Shown: positions 24,845-34,108, counted from the stretch's first letter. The stretch is DNA of 64,000 nucleotides from Afipia felis ATCC 53690 (GCF_000314735.2 NZ_KB375270.1:744001-808000); one strand, 5' to 3'. Translations and numbers: made by a program. Notes: generated from the sequence alone by a model not told the origin.

Positions 24845-27787
24845 ATGGCCGTAAAACTGTCAGCTCTCAGGGTGACATCTGATTTTGACGCGTCCGGCTA
24901 CACCCGCGGCGCGCAGCAGAAGGTAGCCGCTGACACGCAAATGATAGCGTCGGATAAGGCTCGCCACGCCATGTTGGCGCAAGTCGATGCTGCGATGTCG
25001 AAGGCCATCCCCGGCATGGCCTCGCTGAGCAAGTCTCTCCTCGACGGGTATTCGGCCGGCCAGCAGTTCACAGGCGTGATCCAGCGCATCGGCAATGCCG
25101 TGGATCGCGGCATGGGGTTGGATCGCACAAACGCGCTGCTCGACGCCGCCTACAGGAAATTCGGTCTAACCGCTGACGCCGTGCAACTCGCTGAGCACGG
25201 TTATGTCTCAATCGCGCCGGCAGTCGACCAGCTCAATTCCAAGCTGCGGGTGCAGGAGGCGTTTGCGACAGATGTTTATGCTGCGATGACCCGGCTGAAC
25301 TCGTCCCAGCAAGTGCAGAACGGCATTGATGCGCACCTTGGGATCGGCGCCAATGATAATCTGGGTCGCGCTGATGATATCGCCGCGCTCGGCAGCTCCC
25401 TCGACTCGTTGAGGGCGAAGTATTCGCCGCTGTACGCTGCTCAGCAGCAGTACCGGGCCGCGCTTGGCGAGCTAAATAGTTTGGAGGCAAGGGTCGCGTT
25501 GAGCGAGATGGAGCGCGCGACGGCTATTGCCCGGGTCAAGGATGCGTTTGCCGGTCAGGTGGTTTCGATCAAAGGGGCGGCAAGTGCTACCGGCCTTGCG
25601 GCCTACCAGATGCAGAACCTCGGGTACCAGGTCAACGACGTCATCACCATGCTGGCGATCGGCTCGAGCCCATTCCAGATTCTCGCGACGCAAGGCGGAC
25701 AAGTCTACCAGATCCTCGCCGGTGCCAATGGCGGGGTCAGCGGAGCCCTTCGGTCCGTCGCTTCGAACATTGCCGGGATGATTACACCGACGCGGCTGGC
25801 GATCGGGGGGGCCGTTGCGCTCGGAGCGGCCGGCGTGGCGGTCTATGAGAGCTGGAAGAAGACCGAGCTCGAGTTTGATGCCGTGGCGCGTCAGGCTGGT
25901 GTCACCCTGAACTTTTTGCACAGCCTCGATCAGGCTGGAGCGGTCAAAGGGATTGGCACCGATGACATGTTCGGCGGAGTCAAAGGGTTCTCGGCACAGC
26001 TCTACCAGGCCAAGGCCAATATGGGGGGGCTGGCTGACGTTATGGCCGCCAACGGCGTCAAAGCAGCCGGCTTCCAGCAGACCCTCATGTCTATCGCTGA
26101 CATCATCAGGGATCTTCCCAACGACCAGGCCCGGCTCAACGTCCTGCAGCAGGCCGGACTTCCGACGACTTTCCAGTGGCTACAGTTCATGCGCCAAGGC
26201 GGTGACGGGATCAAAGCGGCCACGGACGACGTGGTCCTATTGGGCTCCTCGATCGACCAGAACATGGTCGCGAAGGCGCGGGCGTTCGACGAAGCCTGGT
26301 CCAAGACCTGGAAAAACTTCAAATCCGAATTCTCCTCAGGATTCATTGAGCTCTATGGGTTCTTTGACAATCTAAACGAACGTGCGCTGATGGCCGTCCG
26401 CGGCGTTGCCATGGCCATGGGCGTCGACGTGAAGGGCAATTTGCTGCGGTCGGGGAAAGCGGCAGGCACCCAGCTCACCAATGCCCAGGTCATCGATTTT
26501 CAGGATGCGGTTGGTCTCAAACCAAAAGCGGGTGCTGGCGGTTCCGTTGATCCCGCCGTGCTCAAACAACAGATAAGCCTTGAGCAACAGCGTATTGGAA
26601 TCCTTGGTGCTACTGCCTCGATCCAAGACGTTGTCCGAGGCAGAGAACTGGATATCGCCAGCGCGCGGCTCAACCACATCGTAGTCACCGATCGGGAAGC
26701 AGCGGCGCTGAAGGCCTTGGCCGCTGAGAACGCTCTCGGGCTCACCGCGATGCGGCAGCAAGCCGACCAACTGCGAATTCAGTCCGAGACGCTGGGTATG
26801 TCCGCGGGGCAGGCTGCCGCCTATACCGCCGTGCAGAACCGACTGGCCGAGGCCGTCCGCAACCACCAGACGCTCACCGAGAGCGACGTGGTGCAGATCA
26901 GGGCGCAGGCGGCAGCGCTGGGCATCGCTACCGAAGCGGCCGAGCGGGCGCGGGTGCTGGACCAGATCCGCTCCGGTCGCGCCACCGCGCTCCTTTCGTC
27001 CGATGACGTCCAGATCGCCCAGCAGCTCCGCGGCCTCTACCCGGACGTCGCAACGGCTCTGAGCAGCGTGGAGGCGGCGGGTCTACGGACCAATCAGGCG
27101 CTCAGCGGAGTGTCATCGACCCTCTCCGGTAGCCTCACGACAGGTCTGGCCGATATCGCGGACGGCACAAAGTCCATCACGGCCGGCGCTGGCGACATGC
27201 AGAAAGCGGTCATCCGCGCACTCGACGAAATGCTGATCAAAATGACTATCGTCACGCCGGCGATGCGCGCGCTGCAGGCTGTCATGACGTCGTTCGGGAT
27301 TTCGGGCGTGGACGGCTTCAACCCCGTCTCTGGCCTCACTGGGGCCGCGCTGGGCAATGGCTTCACTCGGAGCGGCTTAGCGCGCTTCGCCACCGGCGGA
27401 GCTTTCACCAATCAGCTTGTCGATCAGCCGACGCTTTTCCGGTTCGCCCAGGGTGGCGGCATGTCGCTCGGTTTGATGGGCGAAGCTGGCCCGGAGGCTG
27501 TCATGCCGCTCCGCCGCGGTCCTGGTGGACGGCTCGGCGTCGAGATGGTGGGCGCGTCGAATGACAACGTAGGCACCGCACCCCGCTTCAATTTTAAATT
27601 CAATAACGCACCGGCCGGGACGTCAGGAACTGGATCGGCCTCGCCCAACAAAGATGGCGGCTTCGATATTGAGATTACGTTCGGCGACGCCGTGCGCGGC
27701 ATCGTCCGCAAAGACCTGTCGACTGGCACTGGTTTAGCGCCAGACCTGAAAACCTTCGCTCAAGCGAGTCGATTCTCGGGTGGGTGA
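24845..27787 (+). CDS. Phage tail tape-measure protein
   Basis: A 980-residue protein that would set tail length in a long-tailed virion. It starts MAVKLSALRVTSDFDASGYT after a strong GAGGAGG site, has long Ala/Gln-rich helical segments throughout and a hydrophobic centre (AIGGAVALGAAGVAVYESWKK). The C-terminus is typical: FATGGAFTNQLVDQPTLFRF, then GLMGEAGPEAVMPLRRGPG. It begins only 84 bases after the capsid gene; head-tail connector, tail tube and chaperone genes that usually lie between are missing. Confidence 0.92.
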   Translation: MAVKLSALRVTSDFDASGYTRGAQQKVAADTQMIASDKARHAMLAQVDAAMSKAIPGMASLSKSLLDGYSAGQQFTGVIQRIGNAVDRGMGLDRTNALLDAAYRKFGLTADAVQLAEHGYVSIAPAVDQLNSKLRVQEAFATDVYAAMTRLNSSQQVQNGIDAHLGIGANDNLGRADDIAALGSSLDSLRAKYSPLYAAQQQYRAALGELNSLEARVALSEMERATAIARVKDAFAGQVVSIKGAASATGLAAYQMQNLGYQVNDVITMLAIGSSPFQILATQGGQVYQILAGANGGVSGALRSVASNIAGMITPTRLAIGGAVALGAAGVAVYESWKKTELEFDAVARQAGVTLNFLHSLDQAGAVKGIGTDDMFGGVKGFSAQLYQAKANMGGLADVMAANGVKAAGFQQTLMSIADIIRDLPNDQARLNVLQQAGLPTTFQWLQFMRQGGDGIKAATDDVVLLGSSIDQNMVAKARAFDEAWSKTWKNFKSEFSSGFIELYGFFDNLNERALMAVRGVAMAMGVDVKGNLLRSGKAAGTQLTNAQVIDFQDAVGLKPKAGAGGSVDPAVLKQQISLEQQRIGILGATASIQDVVRGRELDIASARLNHIVVTDREAAALKALAAENALGLTAMRQQADQLRIQSETLGMSAGQAAAYTAVQNRLAEAVRNHQTLTESDVVQIRAQAAALGIATEAAERARVLDQIRSGRATALLSSDDVQIAQQLRGLYPDVATALSSVEAAGLRTNQALSGVSSTLSGSLTTGLADIADGTKSITAGAGDMQKAVIRALDEMLIKMTIVTPAMRALQAVMTSFGISGVDGFNPVSGLTGAALGNGFTRSGLARFATGGAFTNQLVDQPTLFRFAQGGGMSLGLMGEAGPEAVMPLRRGPGGRLGVEMVGASNDNVGTAPRFNFKFNNAPAGTSGTGSASPNKDGGFDIEITFGDAVRGIVRKDLSTGTGLAPDLKTFAQASRFSGG

Positions 27788-27830
27788 GATCCGACTTAAA
27801 CGCATGAAGAATGGAGAGGAGAGACGTTCT

Positions 27831-28496
27831 ATGACCGCTTTTGTGATCGTCAAACAGTCTGACTCGATCCACGTCATCACCGATGGATTGGTCATTGGAG
27901 GTCTCGGCATCGTGTCCAAGGCATTTACCGTTCCGCATCTCAACGCGGTGGTTGTGTCTCGAGGCGTTCAGACCGTTGCGCCGTTCTTCGTATCAGAGAC
28001 GTGGCTATGCCGAGATCTTGACGAATTGCGCGAGCGCTGCGGCGACATAGCGCGTCACTGCTTGGAGGTTAACCGCGACATGATGACGGGTGGACCGGAT
28101 CACGGACCACACTTCGAAATATTCGTCTCAGGATGGTCTCCGACAAAGGGACCCGTGAGCTTCTATACGTTCGGCGCCAAAGGCACGTCGAGCTATGAGC
28201 CATTCAAAGTCTATGACGTGGACGGCAGTCTCATGGCGCGCCCGAACAACGCTAATATCCAAGCTGAAATTACAAAAAAAGTGCTGCAGGGCTACACCGT
28301 TGACAAGTTGCGGCCAGACCTAGCCGGGCCTCGTATCATCGAGATTCAGCGTAAGCACGCGCAGTTGCAATGCCCCGACACGATCGGTGGTCATGCGCTG
28401 CTGACGTCGATCTACAAAGATCACATCGATCAGCGCATTGTTCGCGAATGGCCCGAGCACATCGTGGAGGATGACGATGAAACATCTGTGGCCTAA
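27831..28496 (+). CDS. Hypothetical phage protein after tape measure
   Basis: A 221-residue protein starting at the ATG at 27831, chosen for the GGAGAGGAGAG site 8 bases upstream; starts at 27780 and 27804 are less well placed. The text MTAFVIVKQSDSIHVITDGL, with GLGIVSKAFTVPHLNAVVVS, resembles an Ntn-hydrolase/proteasome-like strand pattern seen in some phage proteins, but I cannot show a catalytic residue. Its end overlaps the next gene by 20 bases. Confidence 0.65.
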   Translation: MTAFVIVKQSDSIHVITDGLVIGGLGIVSKAFTVPHLNAVVVSRGVQTVAPFFVSETWLCRDLDELRERCGDIARHCLEVNRDMMTGGPDHGPHFEIFVSGWSPTKGPVSFYTFGAKGTSSYEPFKVYDVDGSLMARPNNANIQAEITKKVLQGYTVDKLRPDLAGPRIIEIQRKHAQLQCPDTIGGHALLTSIYKDHIDQRIVREWPEHIVEDDDETSVA

Positions 28497-29454
28497 AGAC
28501 CTCCTTTGTTCAGTGCTTTTGCCTCGCTTTACCGGTCAAGTGACCATTAGGCACAACGCAACATCGTTGTGGTTGCCTGGCGAAGCTGACATCACTTTCG
28601 ATAATGGAGATCAAATTCAAGTTGTGAGTGACGCCTCGGGAAATTGGCGCGTCATCGACATTCAGAAGAATTTGGCGCCAGCTCGCGGAAAGCTCACGGC
28701 AAACCGGACCTATTATGTCCGCACTGACGGAAGCGACAGCAACAACGGCCTAGCGAACACGTCAGGCGGTGCATTTCTGACAATTCAGAAAGCAATCGAT
28801 GTTGCGCTGGGTACGTTGGATTTCGGCGGCTTTACCGTCACGATCCAGTTGGCTGATGGTAGCTATACAGTCAGTTCGCTTGCCATCGGAAGCGGCGTCG
28901 GTCTGCTATCGCCAGCAAGCTTGGTTATTCGTGGAAATAATACGACACCCGGAAATGTCAAAGTTTCCGGAACAGGAAATGCGTTCGCTGCAGAATCCGC
29001 AAATGCCATCTGCACAATTCTGGATATGGAAGTCTCTTCGAGTGGATCTGGGACTTCATGTTTTAGATCGAGCGCTGGAGGTCAAATATTCTTCGGTAAT
29101 GTTAGATTTGCCGCCACAGGCTCCGGTGGCCATATCACCGTAACGGAGGGCGGTGCTGTCCAAGCTGTAAGCAATTATGAGATTGTTGGTGGGTCAACTT
29201 ACCATGCTCAAATCGCTGGCGGTATGTTCCGCGCAACGGGAAGAAATATCACGCTGACAGGTACGCCAGCTTTCAGCGGTGCGTATATCGCTGCAACTCG
29301 TTGCGGTTCTGCAATTGTTTTCGGCTGCACTTACACGGGATCGGCGACGGGCAAGAGCTACGACGCACAAACAAATGCGGTTGTTTCCGCGCTGGGTGCG
29401 ACTCTACCAGGGGACGTTGCGGGAACCACGTCAACGGGAGGGCAATACGCATGA
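28477..29454 (+). CDS. Beta-helix tail fibre/tail-spike-like protein
   Basis: A 325-residue protein rich in Gly, Ser, Thr and Asn. The ATG at 28477 has GGAGG 6 bases upstream. Residues 1-70 form an N-terminal domain (FTGQVTIRHNATSLWLPGEA). Then YYVRTDGSDSNNGLANTSGG and FLTIQKAIDVA begin a parallel beta-helix of the pectate-lyase fold, as in tail spikes that bind or cut polysaccharide. No catalytic acid pair can be assigned. It is the last virion-type gene of the element. Confidence 0.75.
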   Translation: MKHLWPKDLLCSVLLPRFTGQVTIRHNATSLWLPGEADITFDNGDQIQVVSDASGNWRVIDIQKNLAPARGKLTANRTYYVRTDGSDSNNGLANTSGGAFLTIQKAIDVALGTLDFGGFTVTIQLADGSYTVSSLAIGSGVGLLSPASLVIRGNNTTPGNVKVSGTGNAFAAESANAICTILDMEVSSSGSGTSCFRSSAGGQIFFGNVRFAATGSGGHITVTEGGAVQAVSNYEIVGGSTYHAQIAGGMFRATGRNITLTGTPAFSGAYIAATRCGSAIVFGCTYTGSATGKSYDAQTNAVVSALGATLPGDVAGTTSTGGQYA

Positions 29455-29637
29455 GAGAGCCTGACCGCATAGGCGAGCGGCCCTGCACCTAGAAGTCTCG
29501 GATTTTTATCCGGCGCGACCAATCAATTGCGGTCTCCACACCTACCACGGCCGCTCATCATTTATGGTAATATTCTGCCAGTTCATTGTGCCATACCTTG
29601 CAAAAAAAAAGCACATCGAAGGGGGAGGGCGGCTGCT
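29455..29637. other. Junction between structural and cargo genes
   Basis: No gene is visible in these 183 bases. Composition becomes AT-rich here, including a run of nine A at 29602-29610, marking the start of the cargo half. The ribosome site for the GTG at 29638 is GGGGGAGGG at 29621-29629. Confidence 0.4.
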
Positions 29638-30630
29638 GTGTTCAATCGAGTCCAGTTTTGGCTAAAGGGCCAAGATACTCAGAATTTTGGCGATGCACTC
29701 GCACGCATTTTTTTCGATAAAATTTTCCTTCCAATCGGCGCGCACGGTGGTGCCGTCTTTCTTGTCGGCAGTGTGGTCGACGACATGTGGATCGAGCCGA
29801 GTTTGGCTGCTTATGCGGGCGCAAAGCCATCCTTTTGGGGATGTGGAATAAGGTCTCTCGAAGGATTGAAGCCTTCCAATCGTGAGCAGATCGAAATTTT
29901 TGCGGTGCGTGGGCCGATTTCAGCGCGAAAGCTCGGCGTGGAACGTCAAGTCCCAATGGGGGATTCAGCGCTAATCTTGCCCGCGATCTATCGTCCAAAG
30001 AAGCGCCTTGACTTTAAGGGAGAGTCTATCTGCATTCCGCATTTTAATGATACGCGTCCTGACAGCGATCTTCTCTCAGTAAGTGGTTGCGATCGCATCG
30101 TCCGCCCAAATATTGGTACAGATCCTGCCAATGTTTACGATCTGATAGACATTATTGCTTCGGCCGACTTTGTTCTGTCGTCGTCTCTGCATGGTGCAAT
30201 CGTCGCCGCTGCATATCAGAGGCCATTCGCATTTTGGGACTCTGGAGAAGCAATCGATGTTCCTTTGAAGTGGGAAGATTTCGCGGCGTCGGTCGGATGC
30301 TCGGCGCGCTTTGCTAAAACCAAAGAGGAGGGGCGAAAGATATTCGACCGAACGATCATGCCGTATTATGAACCGCCGCGGGTTACGGCGTTGCTGGAAC
30401 GAGCACCATTCGTTGTGCGTCCCGAGGCGTACATCAATGCCTACATGTACGAGGGATCAGACATTCCGGTGGCCCTTGCAGACTACGGCCGACATCTTTC
30501 TGCCTTGTCTACGGTTGCCGCGGATCAGTCGAACCACTCGCAAGAAATTATTGTGCAGGCTGCCGAGGTCCACTACCCAGAGGATTCTCACGAAGCCAGT
30601 CCCGTAGATGATTTGTGTAGTGGCGGATAA
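29638..30630 (+). CDS. Polysaccharide pyruvyl transferase family protein
   Basis: A 330-residue enzyme that in known members adds a pyruvate ketal to a sugar of a cell-surface polymer. The start is GTG at 29638, set by GGGGGAGGG. Signatures are QNFGDALARIFFDKI, SFWGCGIRSL, FAVRGPISARKLGV, VPMGDSALILP and SSLHGAIVAAAYQRPFAFWD. The last 27 codons overlap the convergent glycosyltransferase gene. It is cargo, not a virion gene. The low GC suggests recent transfer. It could change the host's exopolysaccharide. Confidence 0.88.
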   Translation: MFNRVQFWLKGQDTQNFGDALARIFFDKIFLPIGAHGGAVFLVGSVVDDMWIEPSLAAYAGAKPSFWGCGIRSLEGLKPSNREQIEIFAVRGPISARKLGVERQVPMGDSALILPAIYRPKKRLDFKGESICIPHFNDTRPDSDLLSVSGCDRIVRPNIGTDPANVYDLIDIIASADFVLSSSLHGAIVAAAYQRPFAFWDSGEAIDVPLKWEDFAASVGCSARFAKTKEEGRKIFDRTIMPYYEPPRVTALLERAPFVVRPEAYINAYMYEGSDIPVALADYGRHLSALSTVAADQSNHSQEIIVQAAEVHYPEDSHEASPVDDLCSGG

Positions 30631-31804
30631 ATGCTCGATCGGCGTTTTCAGGTATTGACCAATTCCATGCTCGGTCGATCTCGATTGATGCCGTTTTGAA
30701 TGGTTCTTCCTTGAGAATCCAGATCACATGTCCGTTCTCCCCATCAGGGGTGACGAAGTCCTCTAGAGGCACTTTTTCTGTGCGGCGATCAAGGCACTCG
30801 GCCAAGAACGCAGTCGCTGCACTATTAGATCCACCTCTTAGAATCAGAACTCCTGAATTTGGCCGTCCGGATATCCCGCGAACAAAATAGATATCACTTC
30901 CAGCGTGCTGCTTGGTAAGCTGAGCGAATGGTGGGCATTGCTTTGTTATCTCGGCGTCGGCGTCAATTAGAAGGACGTCTCGACCTTGTTCGAGTATCTT
31001 AATTGTAGCTTCTAACTTTGCCCATTTTGGGTGGAGTTGCGATCCTGATGGATCAATGCACCGATACTCATAGTTATGCCTTCTGGCATAGGAATATTGG
31101 CTGTCGATGCAAAACCGCCATTGTTCGGCATAGTCTCCGGTAGCTACAGACAGTACTACGGGGCTTTGATTGCCCCCATCGATCGGGGACCCAACTGACC
31201 AAAGCATTTTGCGGTACGGGAGATAATCGCTGTTCGTAAGAACAACTCGCTGCGTTCCCCGATCTCGGAAAAGCATGTCCGTAAAGTGGCGCTCAAGAGG
31301 TCTGTCATAGTCGTCGATGAATACATGAGTGTCAGGCGAAGCTAGCAGAGAAGCCCAATAAATTGTGCGTGCTCTGCCAGGGTCACTGGGCGAATATCCG
31401 CCTGGTCCATCAACCAATATCACGTCCCATTTCTTCGCAGCCAGATTGGTCGGGACCGGATAGCGAGAAAGATCGCTGACGGATAACGTTGCGCTGTTCG
31501 CAACAGTTAAATTTGACGGCGGGAGCAAGGAGATCGATAGCGCGGCATGGTCCTTTCTGACCGCATCGATCCACTCTGCTGAGCTTTCTACAAAATGCGT
31601 CTCTCCAGTTGCGTTCAACGAGCTCCACAGTTTGCTGTCGTGCCCGACTCCAAAAACGAGAACGTTGCAGCCTGGAGCTCTTCCGAGGATTGTGTTAGCG
31701 ATGGTTTGTGCTTGGTAGGGAGAAATCTGCATCCTCTGATCGAATGTAGATTTGAAAATATCCATCAAAGCCTGCTTGTCGGACTGCATCGCTCGCTCAA
31801 CCAA
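30548..31804 (-). CDS. DUF579-like methyltransferase domain fused to GT-A glycosyltransferase
   Basis: A 418-residue two-domain protein. Residues 25-205 match the DUF579 family of plant xylan 4-O-methyltransferases and IRX15 proteins: VLVFGVGHDSKLWSSLN (48-64), HFVESSAEWIDAV (70-82), WDVILVDGPGGYSPSDPGR (126-144) and FIDDYDRPLERHF (162-174). Residues 214-405 look like a GT34-type (GMA12/MNN10-like) glycosyltransferase: QSPVVLSVATGDYAEQWRF, then DAD at 281-283 for metal and nucleotide-sugar binding, SGVLILRGG and an end AFIRHYTNHLRDWLR. It is intact and low in GC. Methyl and sugar transfer to a surface glycan is inferred. Confidence 0.75.
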   Translation of the reverse strand: MVERAMQSDKQALMDIFKSTFDQRMQISPYQAQTIANTILGRAPGCNVLVFGVGHDSKLWSSLNATGETHFVESSAEWIDAVRKDHAALSISLLPPSNLTVANSATLSVSDLSRYPVPTNLAAKKWDVILVDGPGGYSPSDPGRARTIYWASLLASPDTHVFIDDYDRPLERHFTDMLFRDRGTQRVVLTNSDYLPYRKMLWSVGSPIDGGNQSPVVLSVATGDYAEQWRFCIDSQYSYARRHNYEYRCIDPSGSQLHPKWAKLEATIKILEQGRDVLLIDADAEITKQCPPFAQLTKQHAGSDIYFVRGISGRPNSGVLILRGGSNSAATAFLAECLDRRTEKVPLEDFVTPDGENGHVIWILKEEPFKTASIEIDRAWNWSIPENADRAFIRHYTNHLRDWLRENPLGSGPRQPAQ

Positions 31805-31921
31805 TCATCAGCCAAATTCTGAGCTACGATTAAAATCTATCCCACCAACGAGACAAATCCAATGCTCCACGTAGCGCAAAGAGCCGCGTGAGACGTTTCG
31901 CTCCAGCTTAACCTACAGATA

Positions 31922-32443
31922 TTAGCGCATCATCGTCTTGCGATAATCTTCGATCATCTCCGCGGTAACGTCATCTGCAAAGCACTTCGGCGCCGCTCCA
32001 CCGGGACGAGAATATGCGCTGCGACTTCCGCATCGTCGCCCATTTCGCATTCGGTCATCCGGGCAGGCACATGGGCGGCCGGTCGAATGGTAAGCGTTGC
32101 GGCTCGCTGTTACGATTAGCGCGGCAATCGCAGCTGCTGTAAGTGCAGCCTTCGCGTCGGGCTTGCGGCGCCTTGTCTCAGTCGGCTGCGCCGGCTGCGG
32201 CGTGATTGGAGGATTCGATACACGCTGAGGGACAAGCTGCAGCGGTTGATTGGCGGGGCGAGCGACCTCGGGCTTCGCAGTTCTCTTTGGTGGGGGCGCA
32301 GATGGCCTCGTAGACTGCGGGACGGGTTGCGGCAGGGTTGCGAGCGGAGTTGGTGGAGGCGGGGCAGGGGCGTGGCTAGCAGCTCCCAGCGCATAAGCCC
32401 CCACAGCCGTTCCTAGGACCAGAATAATGCCCCTAAGCCGCAT
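31922..32443 (-). CDS. Pro-rich exported protein with Cys-rich C-terminus
   Basis: A 173-residue protein of unknown function. The N-terminus MRLRGIILVLGTAVGAYALG is a signal or anchor. Residues 25-90 are a Pro/Ala/Gln-rich linker, followed by a hydrophobic patch (AALTAAAIAALIVTA). The C-terminal 60 residues hold CACPDDRMRNGRRCGSRSAY and PKCFADDVTAEMIEDYRK. This compact Cys-containing end recurs in small rhizobial proteins of unknown role. It belongs to the leftward cargo series. Confidence 0.65.
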   Translation of the reverse strand: MRLRGIILVLGTAVGAYALGAASHAPAPPPPTPLATLPQPVPQSTRPSAPPPKRTAKPEVARPANQPLQLVPQRVSNPPITPQPAQPTETRRRKPDAKAALTAAAIAALIVTASRNAYHSTGRPCACPDDRMRNGRRCGSRSAYSRPGGAAPKCFADDVTAEMIEDYRKTMMR

Positions 32444-32646
32444 TACGATTTCCCCCGCAACATCTTCCTGTGCTGTGGGTTCTGTTGCAACCCTCTGCGA
32501 GACGCTGGGGAGCCACTAAATATTGACCTAAAAGGACGAACCGGTAGGTTGGGACGTCTCTAAAGGAAGAGCGTGTGGAAGAGTAATCCAGCCCCATATT
32601 GCCGGCGCTGTTCGATGCAGTGTTCGGCAAGTAGTGCCTGAGCAGG
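32444..32646. other. Intergenic region in cargo half
   Basis: No gene is visible in these 203 bases between the Pro-rich gene and the 64-residue gene. I found no strong hairpin. Confidence 0.3.
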
Positions 32647-32841
32647 CTAATTCGACAGGGACTCTATGAAACGGAAGAAGCCTCTAGATTTTCTGCGACG
32701 TATGTCACGCAGTTCTTCATCCGCTTGATCTTCAGTAATCTCGCCGTGATTTAGACGTACGAAAACACTAACAATATCCGGTTCTCGCTCTTCTGCATCC
32801 TGGCTGGATAATTGCTTGTTGACGGATGAACGTTTGTTCAT
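32647..32841 (-). CDS. 64-residue charged protein coupled to GAF membrane protein
   Basis: A small acidic-then-basic protein, MNKRSSVNKQLSSQDAEERE at the start and EELRDIRRRKSRGFFRFIES near the end; no family is recognised. Its ATG overlaps the stop of the upstream GAF gene by 4 bases (ATGA), which supports both being real and being made together. It may be a partner, effector or regulator of that protein. Confidence 0.6.
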   Translation of the reverse strand: MNKRSSVNKQLSSQDAEEREPDIVSVFVRLNHGEITEDQADEELRDIRRRKSRGFFRFIESLSN

Positions 32842-33797
32842 GACCCAATCCTCATGCAGGGGGCCTCTTTTTCGACGAGTAACGCAAGAACGCTCGTAAA
32901 AGGCATAAGTTGCGCTGTGATCACGTCGCCAACGGGACCAGTGAACTCGTATGGGCGCGAGCTGTCAATTGTAACAACGCCGCAACATTCCGTGCTGGCG
33001 TTCCGATGGACGATCGGTATCAGAAGAATGCTTCTATATTTCAATGTCTTCTGGGATAGTCCTGTTTGCGCAAAATGCTTCTGTGCCTTCATGTCGTCGA
33101 CAACGAAGGATGTGCCAGACTTAGCGACGTAGTATGCGATCGTCTCACGCGAATCGATGGGTATGTTGGTGGCACGGTTCGCTTTTGCGCGAGCAATCAC
33201 CTTTATCGAGTCACAGTTCTCATTTCCAAAGGTCAGTAAGCTTACTTGGAAATAATCACCACCGCTGCTGAGCGTGTGAAACTTCGCAATGTAAAGCATG
33301 CATGCGAGAATCTTCTCGCATAACTGAACTCTCGATGGAAATGGGAGAGATAATTTGGACGGCAGCGCTTCAAAGAGCTCGCGATTTATTACTTGATGCC
33401 GTGTTGCGCATTGCTCCATTAGATCTCGTTGATGGGATCTCAGCTGCCGATCTGATCCGAAAACATCAAATAGATGTTTGGCGACCAATAAGCCAGCGAC
33501 AACCAAGCTCATCCATCCGGCCTTCGGAGCATCCACCTCTCCTTTGGTCCACCAATCAACCCAGTATGGCGTGAGAGCAACTGCAGTAACCAAGAGGATG
33601 CGCGCAATTGTTCTGAGAAAACTCAGGGTATCTGAGAATGCTCCGAAGACTCTCGGCAAGTCGTGATAAAAAACGCGCCAAGCAAAACGCTTGAAACTGC
33701 GCCATCTGGTAGGCGATGATGTTACCCATGACAATCGACGAGCATACGACTCATCAGTCGGCGAATCTGCCGTTGGTTTAGACACCGCGTCCCCCAT
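32838..33797 (-). CDS. Membrane-anchored GAF-domain protein
   Basis: A 319-residue protein. Two TM segments lie at about residues 60-110 (TIARILLVTAVALTPYWVDW and GWMSLVVAGLLVAKHLFDVF), then a helical linker, then a GAF-like sensor domain from about residue 160 (KILACMLYIAKFHTLSSGGD). Its conserved features are RETIAYYVAKSGTSFVVDDM, YRSILLIPIV and ECCGVVTIDSSRPYEFTGPV. No kinase, cyclase or nuclease domain follows, so it appears to be a sensor without an output domain. It is coupled to the 64-residue gene. The ligand is unknown. Its place beside attR fits accessory, perhaps defence, functions. Confidence 0.78.
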   Translation of the reverse strand: MGDAVSKPTADSPTDESYARRLSWVTSSPTRWRSFKRFAWRVFYHDLPRVFGAFSDTLSFLRTIARILLVTAVALTPYWVDWWTKGEVDAPKAGWMSLVVAGLLVAKHLFDVFGSDRQLRSHQRDLMEQCATRHQVINRELFEALPSKLSLPFPSRVQLCEKILACMLYIAKFHTLSSGGDYFQVSLLTFGNENCDSIKVIARAKANRATNIPIDSRETIAYYVAKSGTSFVVDDMKAQKHFAQTGLSQKTLKYRSILLIPIVHRNASTECCGVVTIDSSRPYEFTGPVGDVITAQLMPFTSVLALLVEKEAPCMRIGS

Positions 33798-33817
33798 GTC
33801 TTACTTTGCGGTGCCGT

Positions 33818-34024
33818 CTACGGCTTGCGTCGATTATATGGTGATTGGTTGGTGGGCTTCAGTGAGATGTTTTCCGTTTGCGCCTTGGCTCGGATAGCCG
33901 CTTCCGTTCGCCCGTGCGTCAGACCGATGACGCGAGTCGGCATGTTGCCTTTCGCTTCCTTTCGAAGTTGTTGCACTTCAGCAGGAGTCCATGGTTTGCC
34001 GGTATTGCGGGTTGATTTCGCCAT
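33818..34024 (-). CDS. Small SANT/Myb-like DNA-binding protein
   Basis: A 68-residue basic protein. GKPWTPAEVQQLRKEAKGNM and TEAAIRAKAQTENISLKP have the spaced-aromatic helix plan of SANT/Myb-like domains, a type of small protein common in rhizobial genomes and prophages. It lies 20 bases before the GAF gene on the same strand and could regulate that unit. Confidence 0.7.
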   Translation of the reverse strand: MAKSTRNTGKPWTPAEVQQLRKEAKGNMPTRVIGLTHGRTEAAIRAKAQTENISLKPTNQSPYNRRKP

Positions 34025-34108
34025 CTGCCTCGTCCCCTGTTTCCCTAGGGCAATCTACCGCTGGTTGCGGTGCACTGGGAACTATCTTTTTGACTTAGCG
34101 CTGCCGCA

